The position numbers and the translations under genes were made by a program. The notes beneath the pieces were generated by a model. It worked only from the letters and a program-made list of their open reading frames with translations, was not told where the DNA came from and did no database searches. Shown piece by piece: positions 29,114 through 37,768 of a stretch of DNA of 59,837 bases; the first letter of the stretch is position 1; each line of letters starts with the position of its first letter. The stretch is from Clostridia bacterium (GTDB taxonomy: Bacteria > Bacillota > DAOUPZ01): positions 1-59,837 of the forward strand of contig DAOUPZ010000023.1 of the NCBI GenBank assembly GCA_030625885.1, given 5' to 3'.

Positions 29114-29598
29114 TGATCCTCCGCGCGCTTATAAAGACCACTTTTCCCACCTGATTTTTCCATTAACCGAATATCTTTGATGATCATCCCACGATCAATG
29201 GCTTTACACATATCATAAATGGTTAAAGCAGCTGTAGAAACGCCTGTCAGTGCCTCCATTTCCACACCTGTCTTTCCTGTAGTCCGTACACGACATTCAA
29301 TCTCAATCTCTGACCTTTCTGCTATGGTGTGAAAGTAAACATCAACACCGGTCAGCATAAGTGGATGGCACATGGGTATTAAATGCGAAGTCTGCTTAGT
29401 TGCCATGATTCCCGCCACACGGGCAACCCCTAACACATTCCCTTTCGCCATATTCTGATCTATAATTTGTTCAAATGTTTCTGGTTTCATCATAATTGAA
29501 CCCTTTGCGATAGCTTGTCTTGTCGTATCCTGCTTACTTGAAACATCTACCATCCGCGCGCGTCCTTCTTTATCAAAATGGTTCATGTCTTCCATCAT
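29110..29598 (-). CDS. moaC: Cyclic pyranopterin monophosphate synthase MoaC
   Basis: This 162-residue enzyme has 'MVDVSSKQDTTRQAIAKG', 'KGNVLGVARVAGIMATKQT', 'LIPMCHPLMLTG' and 'VGMEALTGVSTAALTIYDMCKA'-like sequence (here VEMEALTGVS). It turns the MoaA product into cPMP, the first pterin of Moco synthesis. It starts on the last base of moaA, so the two are translationally coupled. Confidence 0.96.
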   Translation of the reverse strand: MMEDMNHFDKEGRARMVDVSSKQDTTRQAIAKGSIMMKPETFEQIIDQNMAKGNVLGVARVAGIMATKQTSHLIPMCHPLMLTGVDVYFHTIAERSEIEIECRVRTTGKTGVEMEALTGVSTAALTIYDMCKAIDRGMIIKDIRLMEKSGGKSGLYKRAEDQ

Positions 29599-30605
29599 TA
29601 TCCCCCTATCTTTGACATCGTCCGTTTATAATGTCTTTCTTCGTTATCTTGATCTAAATGATGCCCTTCAGGCTTATGCCTAACAACTAAACGGAAACAT
29701 TCTTCCAACTCTTCTGCTGTGGCCCCTTGTCGAATCAACTTCTTAATATCTACTTCGTAATCCGAAAGTAGACAAGGCCTAATTTTTCCATCTGCCGTCA
29801 AGCGCAACCGATTACATTCACTACAAAAGTGATTGCTGATGGGGCTAATAAATCCAATGGTCCCCAAGGCCCCCGGAATTCTATAGTAACGTGCAGGCCC
29901 ACAACCAAAGACAGAAGAAACCGGTTCTAAAGGACCAAACTGCGCCTCAATTTTTTCCTTCATTTCAGCTACCGGAATAATTTTATCATGGCTCCAGATA
30001 CTGCTATCTCCTATTGGCATAAATTCAATAAAGCGGGCATGAATAGCTTGAAAAGTAGTGATATGACCTAATATACCCAACATTTCTTCATTGAAGTCAC
30101 GAATTAATACCGTATTTAGTTTAACAGGTGTCAAACCTGCTTTTAATGCCCCTTGAATACCCTCTAACACTTGAGGCAGCCGATCACGCCTTGCAATCTT
30201 TATGAATTCCTTTCTATCCATCGTATCCAAGCTAATATTAGCACGATTAAGACCTGCTTCTTTCAAATCCTCCGCCATTTGCCCCAGTAAGACACCATTG
30301 GTCGTCATCGATATATCTTCAATAGCAGGCACCTTTTGGCGAATATCCCGAATAAAATCAACAAGGCCTTTACGCACCAGTGGTTCTCCACCGGTCAGTC
30401 GAATACGCGTAATTCCAATTGCAGCAGCCGCTTCTACCACCTCAAGTATTTCACCAAACCGTAAAATCTCTGGATGATCAATATCTTCTACACCCTCTTC
30501 GGGCATACAATAAATACAACGCAAATTGCAACGATCGGTCACTGAAATTCTGAGATAATTGATTTTGCGGTTATAGGTATCTACTAAATTATGATTTTTC
30601 TCCAT
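29598..30605 (-). CDS. moaA: GTP 3',8-cyclase MoaA
   Basis: This 335-residue radical SAM enzyme has the N-terminal cluster motif 'CNLRCIYC', 'RLTGGEPLVRKGL', 'SMTTNGVLL', and the C-terminal second cluster 'CSECNRLRLTADGKIRPC' followed later by the usual final Cys region. It starts Moco synthesis from GTP. The C-terminal GG pair that activates MoaA is present as 'SKIGG'. It overlaps the stop of the upstream moeA-PBP fusion by 17 bp. Confidence 0.96.
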   Translation of the reverse strand: MEKNHNLVDTYNRKINYLRISVTDRCNLRCIYCMPEEGVEDIDHPEILRFGEILEVVEAAAAIGITRIRLTGGEPLVRKGLVDFIRDIRQKVPAIEDISMTTNGVLLGQMAEDLKEAGLNRANISLDTMDRKEFIKIARRDRLPQVLEGIQGALKAGLTPVKLNTVLIRDFNEEMLGILGHITTFQAIHARFIEFMPIGDSSIWSHDKIIPVAEMKEKIEAQFGPLEPVSSVFGCGPARYYRIPGALGTIGFISPISNHFCSECNRLRLTADGKIRPCLLSDYEVDIKKLIRQGATAEELEECFRLVVRHKPEGHHLDQDNEERHYKRTMSKIGG

Positions 30606-32526
30606 CGATTTCTCCTCCCATTATCAACCCTGTATGACGGGTACTATATCCCCCTAAAGATTCTACCCGGGTCTTGAAAGTATTACTGTTTATCACTTGG
30701 AGTAACTTCTGAAAATGTTCACTCTTAAACGTTGTTTCTGAAACAGCTAAATCATAACGTTCCTCTTTAAGCGGAATAAAATCAAGTCCTAAGGCTTCTG
30801 CCGCACCTAATATGCCCATTCCTACATCCGCCACATTGCCTACAACAGCAGCCGCTACTGCCATATGCGTAAAATCTTCCCGCTGATAGCCCGCAATCTG
30901 TTCCGGTTCAATCCCTTGTTCTTTTAACATATAATCAAGAAGAATCCTTGTCCCTGCACCTCGCTGCCGATTAACAAACATAACATCTTCACGAATCAGA
31001 TCTTCAATTCCTCTAATGTCTTTCGGATTACCCGGTAAAACCATTAAGCCTTGCATACGATAAACCATATTAACCAATACCATTGACTGGTTGGGTAATA
31101 ACCGATTAACATAAGAATGATTATATTCTCCTATTTCTTCATCAAGAAGATGAATGCCAGCGAGATGAGCCTCCCCTTTTCTTAAAGCCATTAACCCACC
31201 CATACTACCCACATGGGCAGAAGACAAAGCCATTTCAGGAAAAGACTTCCTAAGCTCGCTCGCCAAAATATCCATGGTCATATCATGACTTCCAATCGCC
31301 ACTAATGTGTTATCAATGGCTTCTTCATTACCAAAAAGTTCGACTTCAACTTCTTCCCGCGCTTCCAATCCTTCTGAAGCCTGTCCAATACTAACTTGTC
31401 CTTCCGCTTGTACTAGAGACATAATAACGGAAGCACCTCGCCCCATAGGCGTAGCAATTAATTTATCCCCTACTTTCCCTAGTTTGACTCGCACAAACTC
31501 TTTTGAGCCTAATGTAGAAACCACTCGCCGGGAAAGTATCGCTTTTACTTTTCTACGGGGCTTCACCTGCCGACCTAATCGCTCGCTCATTAAAGACTTG
31601 AGAAATAACTCTGCTGTCAATGTCGCCGAAACAGGATAGCCCGGTAACCCAATAAACGGTTTATCATTAACAACACCTAAAATAACCGGTTTACCCGGTT
31701 TGATCCCTACCCCATGTACCAACAGATCACCTAATTCATCTACCGCTTTAGACGTAAAATCTTCTGATCCCGCTGAAGAACCTGCATTTGTAACCACAAT
31801 ATCTGCCTCTTTGGTTGCTTTGATGATGGCTTCCTTAATACTAGGGTAATGATCAACTACGATATCGTATCGCAGCGACTCGCCTCCCCATTCCTTAACA
31901 TATCCTGCTAACATATGGGAATTGAAATCTATAATATCCCCCTCTTTAAGGGCAGCCCCCACGGGTACTAATTCTGTTCCGGTAGGAATAACAGCAACGC
32001 TTGGTTTTTTCCAAACCGCTACCTCATTGACCCCTCCCGATAAGAGGGCACCTATTTCTGCAGGCCCAATACGGACATTTTCAGATAAAATTAATTCTGT
32101 TTTCACTACATTCTCACCAATAATTCGTACATGCTCCCATGGTACGACAGACGAATTAATCTCTATCGTTTCATTATCTACTTCATGTACTTTTTCAATC
32201 ATAACAACCGCATTAAATTTTGATGGCAAAGGATCCCCTGTATCCACATACTGAGCCTGATCCCCAGTTTTTAAATATCTGGAACGGGTATCAGAAGCCC
32301 CAAAAGTATCCTCTGCTTTTACAGCATAACCATCCATTGCCGAAGCATGATAATGGGGAGAAGAAATCTCGGCAAATGCACCCGCAGCCGTAATTCGCCC
32401 TAAAGCCTCACAGGTTAGTACCATTTCTTTCTTTCCTTCCATCAAACCTTTTTCCCGTAGTTTTATGAAAAATTTATCTAATGCGTCTTCTAAAGGTAAG
32501 TTGTCTAAATATATGCGTCGTCCCAT
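30589..32526 (-). CDS. MoeA-PBP fusion: molybdopterin molybdotransferase with C-terminal substrate-binding-like domain
   Basis: A 645-residue protein. Residues 1-405 form a complete MoeA: 'SSPHYHASAMDGYAV', 'TGDPLPSKFNAVVMIEKV', 'VIPTGTELVP', 'TNAGSSAGSEDFT' and 'KPGKPVILG'. The catalytic 'GGSS' of MoeA reads 'AGSS' here. Residues about 410-630 resemble the PBP-like (periplasmic-binding/LysR effector) domain: 'VAIGSHDMTMDILASEL', 'FVNRQRGAGTRILLDYML', 'VGMGILGAAEALGLDFIPL'. Such fusions are known in anaerobic Firmicutes and archaea; the PBP part is thought to bind molybdate/tungstate or a precursor. AGGAGG precedes the ATG. A separate moeA lies just upstream. Confidence 0.92.
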   Translation of the reverse strand: MGRRIYLDNLPLEDALDKFFIKLREKGLMEGKKEMVLTCEALGRITAAGAFAEISSPHYHASAMDGYAVKAEDTFGASDTRSRYLKTGDQAQYVDTGDPLPSKFNAVVMIEKVHEVDNETIEINSSVVPWEHVRIIGENVVKTELILSENVRIGPAEIGALLSGGVNEVAVWKKPSVAVIPTGTELVPVGAALKEGDIIDFNSHMLAGYVKEWGGESLRYDIVVDHYPSIKEAIIKATKEADIVVTNAGSSAGSEDFTSKAVDELGDLLVHGVGIKPGKPVILGVVNDKPFIGLPGYPVSATLTAELFLKSLMSERLGRQVKPRRKVKAILSRRVVSTLGSKEFVRVKLGKVGDKLIATPMGRGASVIMSLVQAEGQVSIGQASEGLEAREEVEVELFGNEEAIDNTLVAIGSHDMTMDILASELRKSFPEMALSSAHVGSMGGLMALRKGEAHLAGIHLLDEEIGEYNHSYVNRLLPNQSMVLVNMVYRMQGLMVLPGNPKDIRGIEDLIREDVMFVNRQRGAGTRILLDYMLKEQGIEPEQIAGYQREDFTHMAVAAAVVGNVADVGMGILGAAEALGLDFIPLKEERYDLAVSETTFKSEHFQKLLQVINSNTFKTRVESLGGYSTRHTGLIMGGEIDGEKS

Positions 32527-32538
32527 TCTTTAAACCTC

Positions 32539-33777
32539 CTAGAATAATCTGACCGTCACTTGTTCCCCTTTTTCCAACCCAGCCCGTTCAATAGGAATTT
32601 TCACTATACCTTGCGCTTTTACCATCGTAAAAATCAATCCTGATTTTCCAAGAATGGGATGAACCTGAAATGTTCCATTTTCCGCTGTAATGGCAACCCG
32701 AAGGTAATCTTCCCTCCCTGGACTGGAAGGGACATTACGCGTTAATTCACCTTTTAAACTTTTTCTTCCTAAACCTTTTTCTTGTTTACCCTGTAATTTG
32801 CAAATAATCTCTTCTACAAACAAATCAAATATGGTCATAGCCGCTACAGGATGACCTGGCAGACCAAAAACAGGCTTGTTTTGACTGATCGCCATAATGG
32901 TAGGCTTACCGGGACTGACTGAAACACCATGTACTAATACGCCTGGCTCTCCCAAAGACTCTAATACCTCCACCGTTACGTCGCGCGTCCCCACAGAGCT
33001 TCCTCCAGAAATTAACACCATATCATATTCTTGCAATGCTTCTGTCATTTTCCCTTTTAATTCTGCGAAATTATCCCTTACAATACCCATATGTACTGGC
33101 ATACCGCCAGCCTCCATGACTTGCGCATATAATGTATAGGCATTAATATCCCTAACTTGTCCCACCTTAACTTGTTTCTCTGGAGACACCAATTCATCTC
33201 CCGTAGATATAATTGCAATACGAGGTCTTTCATACACCGCCGCCTCAACAATACCAAGGCTGGCAAAAGCACCCAAATCCTGAGACCGAATGGTATGCCC
33301 TTCCGACAGAACAACCTGTCCTTTCCCAACATCATCCCCTGCTTTTACCACATTTTCACCTGGTCCTACAGATTTTACAACTTCTAATAGATCATCTCCT
33401 ACTAAAGTTGTATATTCTTTCATAACAACAGCATCAGCGTCTGGTGGCAGCATACCTCCTGTAGGGATGTAAATGGCTTGCTGGGCGTGCACTGGTTTTT
33501 GCGCTTCTTCACCCATTAGTATTTCACCCGCCGGTATCAAATAGGCTGGCAAACTTTCTGATGCTCCAAAGGTATCTTGTGCCCGCACAGCATAACCATC
33601 CATCGAAGAACGGTCAAAAGCAGGAATATTTTCCGGAGCTTGTACATCTTGTGCTAGTACTCTTCCCAATGATTGCTGTAAACAAACGATTTCCTTCTTT
33701 AATGAAGGCATACAAAATTGTTGGTAAAAAACCGTTCTAGCTTCTGATGGCGTATAAACTTTAAATAAATCACTCAT
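32539..33777 (-). CDS. moeA: Molybdopterin molybdenumtransferase MoeA
   Basis: This 412-residue protein inserts Mo (or W) into adenylated molybdopterin. 'FDRSSMDGYAVRAQDTFGA', 'PTGGMLPPDADAVVMKEY', 'ISTGDELVSP', 'ISGGSSVGTRDVTVEVL', 'SVSPGKPTIMA' and 'FGLPGHPVAAMT' give all MoeA blocks, ending in a normal domain IV. It precedes the moeA-PBP gene by 12 bp. AAGGAG lies 8 nt before the ATG. Two MoeA paralogues side by side are often read as separate Mo and W enzymes, which cannot be settled from sequence alone. Confidence 0.95.
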   Translation of the reverse strand: MSDLFKVYTPSEARTVFYQQFCMPSLKKEIVCLQQSLGRVLAQDVQAPENIPAFDRSSMDGYAVRAQDTFGASESLPAYLIPAGEILMGEEAQKPVHAQQAIYIPTGGMLPPDADAVVMKEYTTLVGDDLLEVVKSVGPGENVVKAGDDVGKGQVVLSEGHTIRSQDLGAFASLGIVEAAVYERPRIAIISTGDELVSPEKQVKVGQVRDINAYTLYAQVMEAGGMPVHMGIVRDNFAELKGKMTEALQEYDMVLISGGSSVGTRDVTVEVLESLGEPGVLVHGVSVSPGKPTIMAISQNKPVFGLPGHPVAAMTIFDLFVEEIICKLQGKQEKGLGRKSLKGELTRNVPSSPGREDYLRVAITAENGTFQVHPILGKSGLIFTMVKAQGIVKIPIERAGLEKGEQVTVRLF

Positions 33778-33814
33778 TGTCGGTACTCCTTTGTTTTGTC
33801 ATCAATTATCTAAA

Positions 33815-33868
33815 AAAACAGTAAGTGGAAAGTAGAAAAAAGAGCACTTGCTACTTACCATTTTTAAA
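33815..33868. repeat. Inverted short repeats (GTAAGTG/CACTTGC-TACTTAC)
   Basis: AGTAAGTGGAAAGTAG pairs loosely with CACTTGCTACTTACC across an A-rich loop. It lies between the mobB cluster and moeA and may terminate the 59-residue gene. Confidence 0.5.
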
Positions 33869-34043
33869 AAATACCTAACTGACACTTATTAATCTTAATT
33901 CCCATTTCATCTGCTAAACGTCCTATTTCTTTTAATCCTATGTTCGTCTCTTTAGAAATCTGATGTGCTACTGCACAAGGCAATTTACCCTCTACCAGAC
34001 TGTTTTTAATTTTTTCTTTTAACAAATCTTCATTGATGGTCAT
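33864..34043 (-). CDS. 59-residue protein of the mobB cluster (small conserved-looking helical domain)
   Basis: A short ORF that starts 'MTINEDLLKEKIKNSLVEGK' and ends 'KINKCQLGIF'. It has two cysteines ('LPCAVAHQIS' and 'NKCQLGIF') and a helix-turn-helix-like middle ('IGLKEIGRLADEMGIKI'). GGAGG sits before the ATG, and it starts 2 bp after the mobB stop, so it belongs to the same transcript. I recall similar short proteins with an 'LPC...CQLG.F' pattern near Moco genes in other anaerobes, but I cannot verify that here. It may be a metal-binding or regulatory partner. Confidence 0.7.
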   Translation of the reverse strand: MTINEDLLKEKIKNSLVEGKLPCAVAHQISKETNIGLKEIGRLADEMGIKINKCQLGIF

Positions 34044-34045
34044 TG

Positions 34046-34639
34046 TTATGCCTCCTCTAAGATATTATTCATTATCTCTTTAAGCGCCAACCATGGTTTT
34101 TCACCATCATGCATTAAGTTCATCATCATGATTGGTGCTTGCCTATTATAGTCACGCAAAACCTTTTGCCTCGCTTCAATTGCATTTCTATCTCTTTCAT
34201 CTTCACTGTGAATATTTATAATAATAACATGTGCTTTCTCCAAAGGTAAAATAGCGGAAGGCTTCATTTCTCCCTGAATGGTTGTTACAAAGACAATCAA
34301 ATCAGGTTCTACCGCCTGTAACGATCGATTCCCTTCAATGACCAGCCATGTGGCCTGATTAACCAATGAAAGGGCTTCATTAAAAGAGACGGAAAATGCC
34401 TCCGGGTTAGTATGAACCCAAACTACCGGATTCGCCCCTGCTTTCCGAAATGCCCATGTATCTGTACCAGCTTGATCAATTATTTTGCTTGAATCAGTCA
34501 CAAAGGTTTCGAACTTTTCCCCTTTACGCGGCAATGTACATTTGATCGCTGCCGGCTGTTTTAACCAGGAAATAACCTTTGCTGCAAGAGTAGATTTACC
34601 CACATGACTTTTAGCTCCAGTAATGCTGATTATCTTCAT
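34046..34639 (-). CDS. mobB: MobB-like P-loop protein of molybdenum-cofactor synthesis
   Basis: This 197-residue protein opens 'IISITGAKSHVGKSTLAAKV' (Walker A) and has 'WLVIEGNRSLQAVEPDLIVFV', typical of MobB (MGD-synthesis adaptor GTPase) and of related P-loop proteins. The usual MobB is about 165-175 residues; the extra length is in the C-terminal 'HSEDERDRNAIEARQKVLRDY' helix. It overlaps the dapA-like gene upstream by one base and precedes the 59-residue gene. mobA is not in the window. Confidence 0.75.
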   Translation of the reverse strand: MKIISITGAKSHVGKSTLAAKVISWLKQPAAIKCTLPRKGEKFETFVTDSSKIIDQAGTDTWAFRKAGANPVVWVHTNPEAFSVSFNEALSLVNQATWLVIEGNRSLQAVEPDLIVFVTTIQGEMKPSAILPLEKAHVIIINIHSEDERDRNAIEARQKVLRDYNRQAPIMMMNLMHDGEKPWLALKEIMNNILEEA

Positions 34640-35550
34640 TATAACTCCTCTATTAAAGAAAGTGCCTCAACCTGTTCTATTTTATCCATAAACACTTTTT
34701 TCTCTTCACCCGTCAAGATACGCAACGGTGACCGCATATCTTCCGGATAGCCTTCCAATCTTGTAGATAAATAATATTTATAAGAAGACATATAAGGACC
34801 TGTTTTAAGAATATCGCGAATCCGATTAATATATAATTGCAAACGCCCGGCCTCTTGTATGCTTCCGTGCTTAAATGCATCATAACATGCTACGGTCGTC
34901 TGGGGGAAAAGATTAGCTACAGCAGATATAACACCATCTCCTCCTACAGAAAGTGAAGGTAATATCAAACTATCACTACCTACTAATACATTAAAATCCT
35001 TTTTTACTTTTTTAATGCCCAACAATGTCTGAAACCGACTGAGATCTTTTGATGTATCTTTTATTCCTGCAATATTTTTTACATGCCAAGCTAATTTTTG
35101 TACCAGCCGAGGTTTAATATCATTATTGGCATGACCCGGATTATTATATAGGAAAATAGGGAAACCTTCAGCAGACTGCGCGACTGCTTGAAAATGATTA
35201 AAAAGACTTTGGTCATCATGTCCATAAAAATAGGGGCAAACAATTCCCGCACCCTGCGCACCTTTTTTTTGGGCATGCGACGTTAATGTAATGGTATCCT
35301 TTGTATTGGCTGCTCCCGTATGAATCAATACGGGCACACGTTTATTAACTTTTTCCAAAACCGTTTCCGTTAAATACATCCGCTCATCCAGAGAAAGAAC
35401 CATCCCTTCCCCTGTTGTCCCTGCAACAAAAACCCCATGCACCCCTCTATTTATGACAAAATCCAGGTGAGTATCTAAAGCCGCTTCATCAATTCCTCTT
35501 TGTTTATTAAAGGGGGTTAATAATGAACAAATAATACCTTCTAATTTCAA
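34639..35550 (-). CDS. DHDPS/N-acetylneuraminate lyase family aldolase
   Basis: This 303-residue class I aldolase starts at TTG with GGAGG 8 nt upstream. 'VAGTTGEGMVLSLDER', 'YNNPGHANNDI' (catalytic Tyr) and 'IAGIKDTSKDLSRF' (Schiff-base Lys) are present. The family joins or splits pyruvate-type adducts: lysine DapA, sialate lyase, KDG aldolase and others. Dihydrodipicolinate synthase is plausible, but its place next to mobB rather than dapB, and the HANNDI variation after YNNP, leave the substrate open. Confidence 0.8.
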   Translation of the reverse strand: MKLEGIICSLLTPFNKQRGIDEAALDTHLDFVINRGVHGVFVAGTTGEGMVLSLDERMYLTETVLEKVNKRVPVLIHTGAANTKDTITLTSHAQKKGAQGAGIVCPYFYGHDDQSLFNHFQAVAQSAEGFPIFLYNNPGHANNDIKPRLVQKLAWHVKNIAGIKDTSKDLSRFQTLLGIKKVKKDFNVLVGSDSLILPSLSVGGDGVISAVANLFPQTTVACYDAFKHGSIQEAGRLQLYINRIRDILKTGPYMSSYKYYLSTRLEGYPEDMRSPLRILTGEEKKVFMDKIEQVEALSLIEEL

Positions 35551-35606
35551 AATTGGTTCCTCCCTTCCTCATCATTATCATACAACAATCCTGTGAACAA
35601 AAGCAA

Positions 35607-36665
35607 CTATGACTGATAAGTATTGTATTGAAATACACGTATGAAAAATAAAAACAGAAAAAAGATTCCGAAATACCCCAAAGCAGGATATAAAATCGTT
35701 ATGAGCTTTGTAAAACCTAAAAAACTGAGCGGTAATGCTAAAATCACCAGCATAATAACACCATAGCGATATTGTTTTTGGTCTTTTCGGAAGAAACGTT
35801 GTGTTAATCCATAAATATTAGCAACTGCTGTCGTTAACATCGCAATCCAAAGTACAAAAGCATAAATATGACCTGCTATTAATCCCATTTCTTGTGCAAC
35901 TTTTATCATAGGCACATCGCAAGACGACACTTCCGGGAAATAGGCTGTCATGGTCATTCCCAATATCATCGCCATGATTCCTAATCCCATACCCCCAAGC
36001 ATGCCACCCCCCATCGCCATTGAAGCACTCTCAATTTCTTTTCCCATAGAAGTTAAAAAGGCCAGCACAAGAAGCAAATTGTAACCCACATAAAGGGCTG
36101 TTGACCCTGGCCAGGTCTCCTTCACGACAGAAGTCCACCCCCACCCAGCTGAAAAACAATTTGTAAACCCTTTTGTAAAAAAAACATGCTCGCCTATTAC
36201 TAAAATAATAATAAGTAGACAAGGTATTAATACGGCATTTAGTGTAAAAACCCCTCTAATTCCAAACATTAAAATAATACTTACAGAAAGTGCCATAAAC
36301 ATAATTCCCCATGCACGATGTACACCTAGATATTCGTAAGCAATTGCACCACTTCCGGCTAACATAATGGCAAAACCACTCCATAAAAACAAAGTAATAA
36401 TGACATCCAAAACACACCCTAGATGCTTCCCACAAATAAAGAATATCAATTGCTGGTAATCAAAAAGTGCTTCCTGATAAACAAGCCAGAGTAACATAGC
36501 CCCTGTAACCATAAATAATAAAGCGGCGATCAAAATCCCCCATAACCCATTTGTGCCAAACCGAATAAAAAAAACCATAATTTCTTGTCCTGATGCAAAG
36601 CCTGCACCAATAACTGCCCCTATATAACTAAAAGCAATAAGAAATATTTTCTTAACGTTTTGCAC
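35607..36665 (-). CDS. YkvI-type polytopic membrane protein
   Basis: This 352-residue protein has about ten transmembrane helices and begins 'AFSYIGAVIGAGFASGQEIMVFFIRFG', a signature of YkvI-like proteins related to amino-acid/Na+ symporters (LeuT-fold superfamily). It starts at GTG with AAGGAG 8 nt upstream. The glycine-rich 'MGGGMLGGMGLGIMAMILG' segment lies mid-protein. The transported solute is not known. It is upstream of the dapA-like gene by 56 bp and may be in the same transcript. Confidence 0.8.
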   Translation of the reverse strand: MQNVKKIFLIAFSYIGAVIGAGFASGQEIMVFFIRFGTNGLWGILIAALLFMVTGAMLLWLVYQEALFDYQQLIFFICGKHLGCVLDVIITLFLWSGFAIMLAGSGAIAYEYLGVHRAWGIMFMALSVSIILMFGIRGVFTLNAVLIPCLLIIILVIGEHVFFTKGFTNCFSAGWGWTSVVKETWPGSTALYVGYNLLLVLAFLTSMGKEIESASMAMGGGMLGGMGLGIMAMILGMTMTAYFPEVSSCDVPMIKVAQEMGLIAGHIYAFVLWIAMLTTAVANIYGLTQRFFRKDQKQYRYGVIMLVILALPLSFLGFTKLITILYPALGYFGIFFLFLFFIRVFQYNTYQS

Positions 36666-36731
36666 CCATCAAACTCCTTCCGCTTTTTAGGCATTTTCAG
36701 TAATTATTCCATTACTTAATAAACTATATAT

Positions 36732-36801
36732 CACGCAATAAAGAATTTACATTGCAGGTTTGCAAGAACATTTCTAAATGCAAAATCTTTATTGCAAAGC
36801 G
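36732..36801 (+). repeat. Family A repeat, copy 2 (short form)
   Basis: CGCAATAAAGAATTTACATTGCAGG at the left and TTCTAAATGCAAAATCTTTATTGCAAAG at the right are inverted repeats of each other with a shortened centre. The centre with GTGTGTCCCCATG is deleted in this copy. Confidence 0.7.
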
Positions 36802-37014
36802 TATAACAAATAAATAAATGACTTTCTCATATTAAGGGATAAGGTTTGTCATATTGACCCATAATAATAACACTTCTAAATATTACAACATTCTAATACA
36901 TCATATTCCTTTTCGTATCAAATTATCCCGAACTACCATTTCTAAAATACTTTTTTACAAAAGATAAAAGTAACATTCTTCCTATTTCATATAGTCAATA
37001 AGGAGGCAAAACCT

Positions 37015-37650
37015 ATGAATATCCCTTTTTTTCCACAGCAGCTTCTAAAGAGGAAACTAAATGCTGAAGATGAAAATATTATTCAAAACTTCAAACAATA
37101 TTTCAAAGAAGTACAACAGGCCAGTTTTTCCTCTCTCGATCGTCCTACCGTGATTATCTGTATCGGTACAGACCGTTGTACAGGTGATTGCTTAGGACCA
37201 TTAGTGGGTGAACAATTACAGATGGCTTATCTTCCCAATACGTTTATTTATGGTAATTTAGATTACCCGGTTCATGCTGTCAACTTAGAAGAAATAACCA
37301 CGAAAGTACATACCACCTTCCAAAACCCCAATATTATTGCTGTTGATGCGTGTTTAGGAAGCTCGGATATGGTTGGTTCAATTTTCATCAAACAAGGCCC
37401 CCTTAAACCCGGTTCAGGTGTAAAGAAAGAACTACCTCCTGTAGGCAATATGCATATCACCGGTGTCGTTAACATAAGCGGATTTCTAGAGCATATGGTT
37501 CTACAAAATACGCGTTTAAGTCTTGTACGCCAAATTTCAAATATCGTTTCGCAAGGGATTTACCATTCACTTCATCCCAAACCCACACATCTCCCTTCAC
37601 AATTGCTATGGCCTCCATCATTGCAAACAGGAACCACTAAGCAACCGTAG
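37015..37650 (+). CDS. yyaC: Spore protease-like protein YyaC
   Basis: This 211-residue protein has 'IICIGTDRCTGDCLGPLVG' and 'VHAVNLEE', then 'IAVDACLG' and 'GVKKELPPVGNMHITGVVNIS', the YyaC pattern (germination protease/HybD-like fold). It is found only in spore formers and is expressed in the forespore in Bacillus; its substrate is not known. AAGGAGG precedes the ATG. It is one of the few plus-strand genes and is separated from the chemoreceptor by a long palindromic terminator. Confidence 0.9.
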   Translation: MNIPFFPQQLLKRKLNAEDENIIQNFKQYFKEVQQASFSSLDRPTVIICIGTDRCTGDCLGPLVGEQLQMAYLPNTFIYGNLDYPVHAVNLEEITTKVHTTFQNPNIIAVDACLGSSDMVGSIFIKQGPLKPGSGVKKELPPVGNMHITGVVNISGFLEHMVLQNTRLSLVRQISNIVSQGIYHSLHPKPTHLPSQLLWPPSLQTGTTKQP

Positions 37651-37706
37651 AGCAGATATCAAACAGCAGGTAGGAAAAGATAAAGGAAGAAAAAGTTTAT
37701 AATTTC

Positions 37707-37754
37707 TTATACCATAACAAAACCGAGCGTACGCTCGGTTTTGTTATGGTATAA
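37707..37754. terminator. Perfect 48-bp palindrome between convergent genes
   Basis: The two 24-base arms are exact inverted copies with no loop: the inner part is AAAACCGAGCGT/ACGCTCGGTTTT and the outer part TTATACCATAAC/GTTATGGTATAA. It acts as a two-way terminator for yyaC and the chemoreceptor gene. Confidence 0.85.
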
Positions 37755-37768
37755 CTTTTACTTACCAC

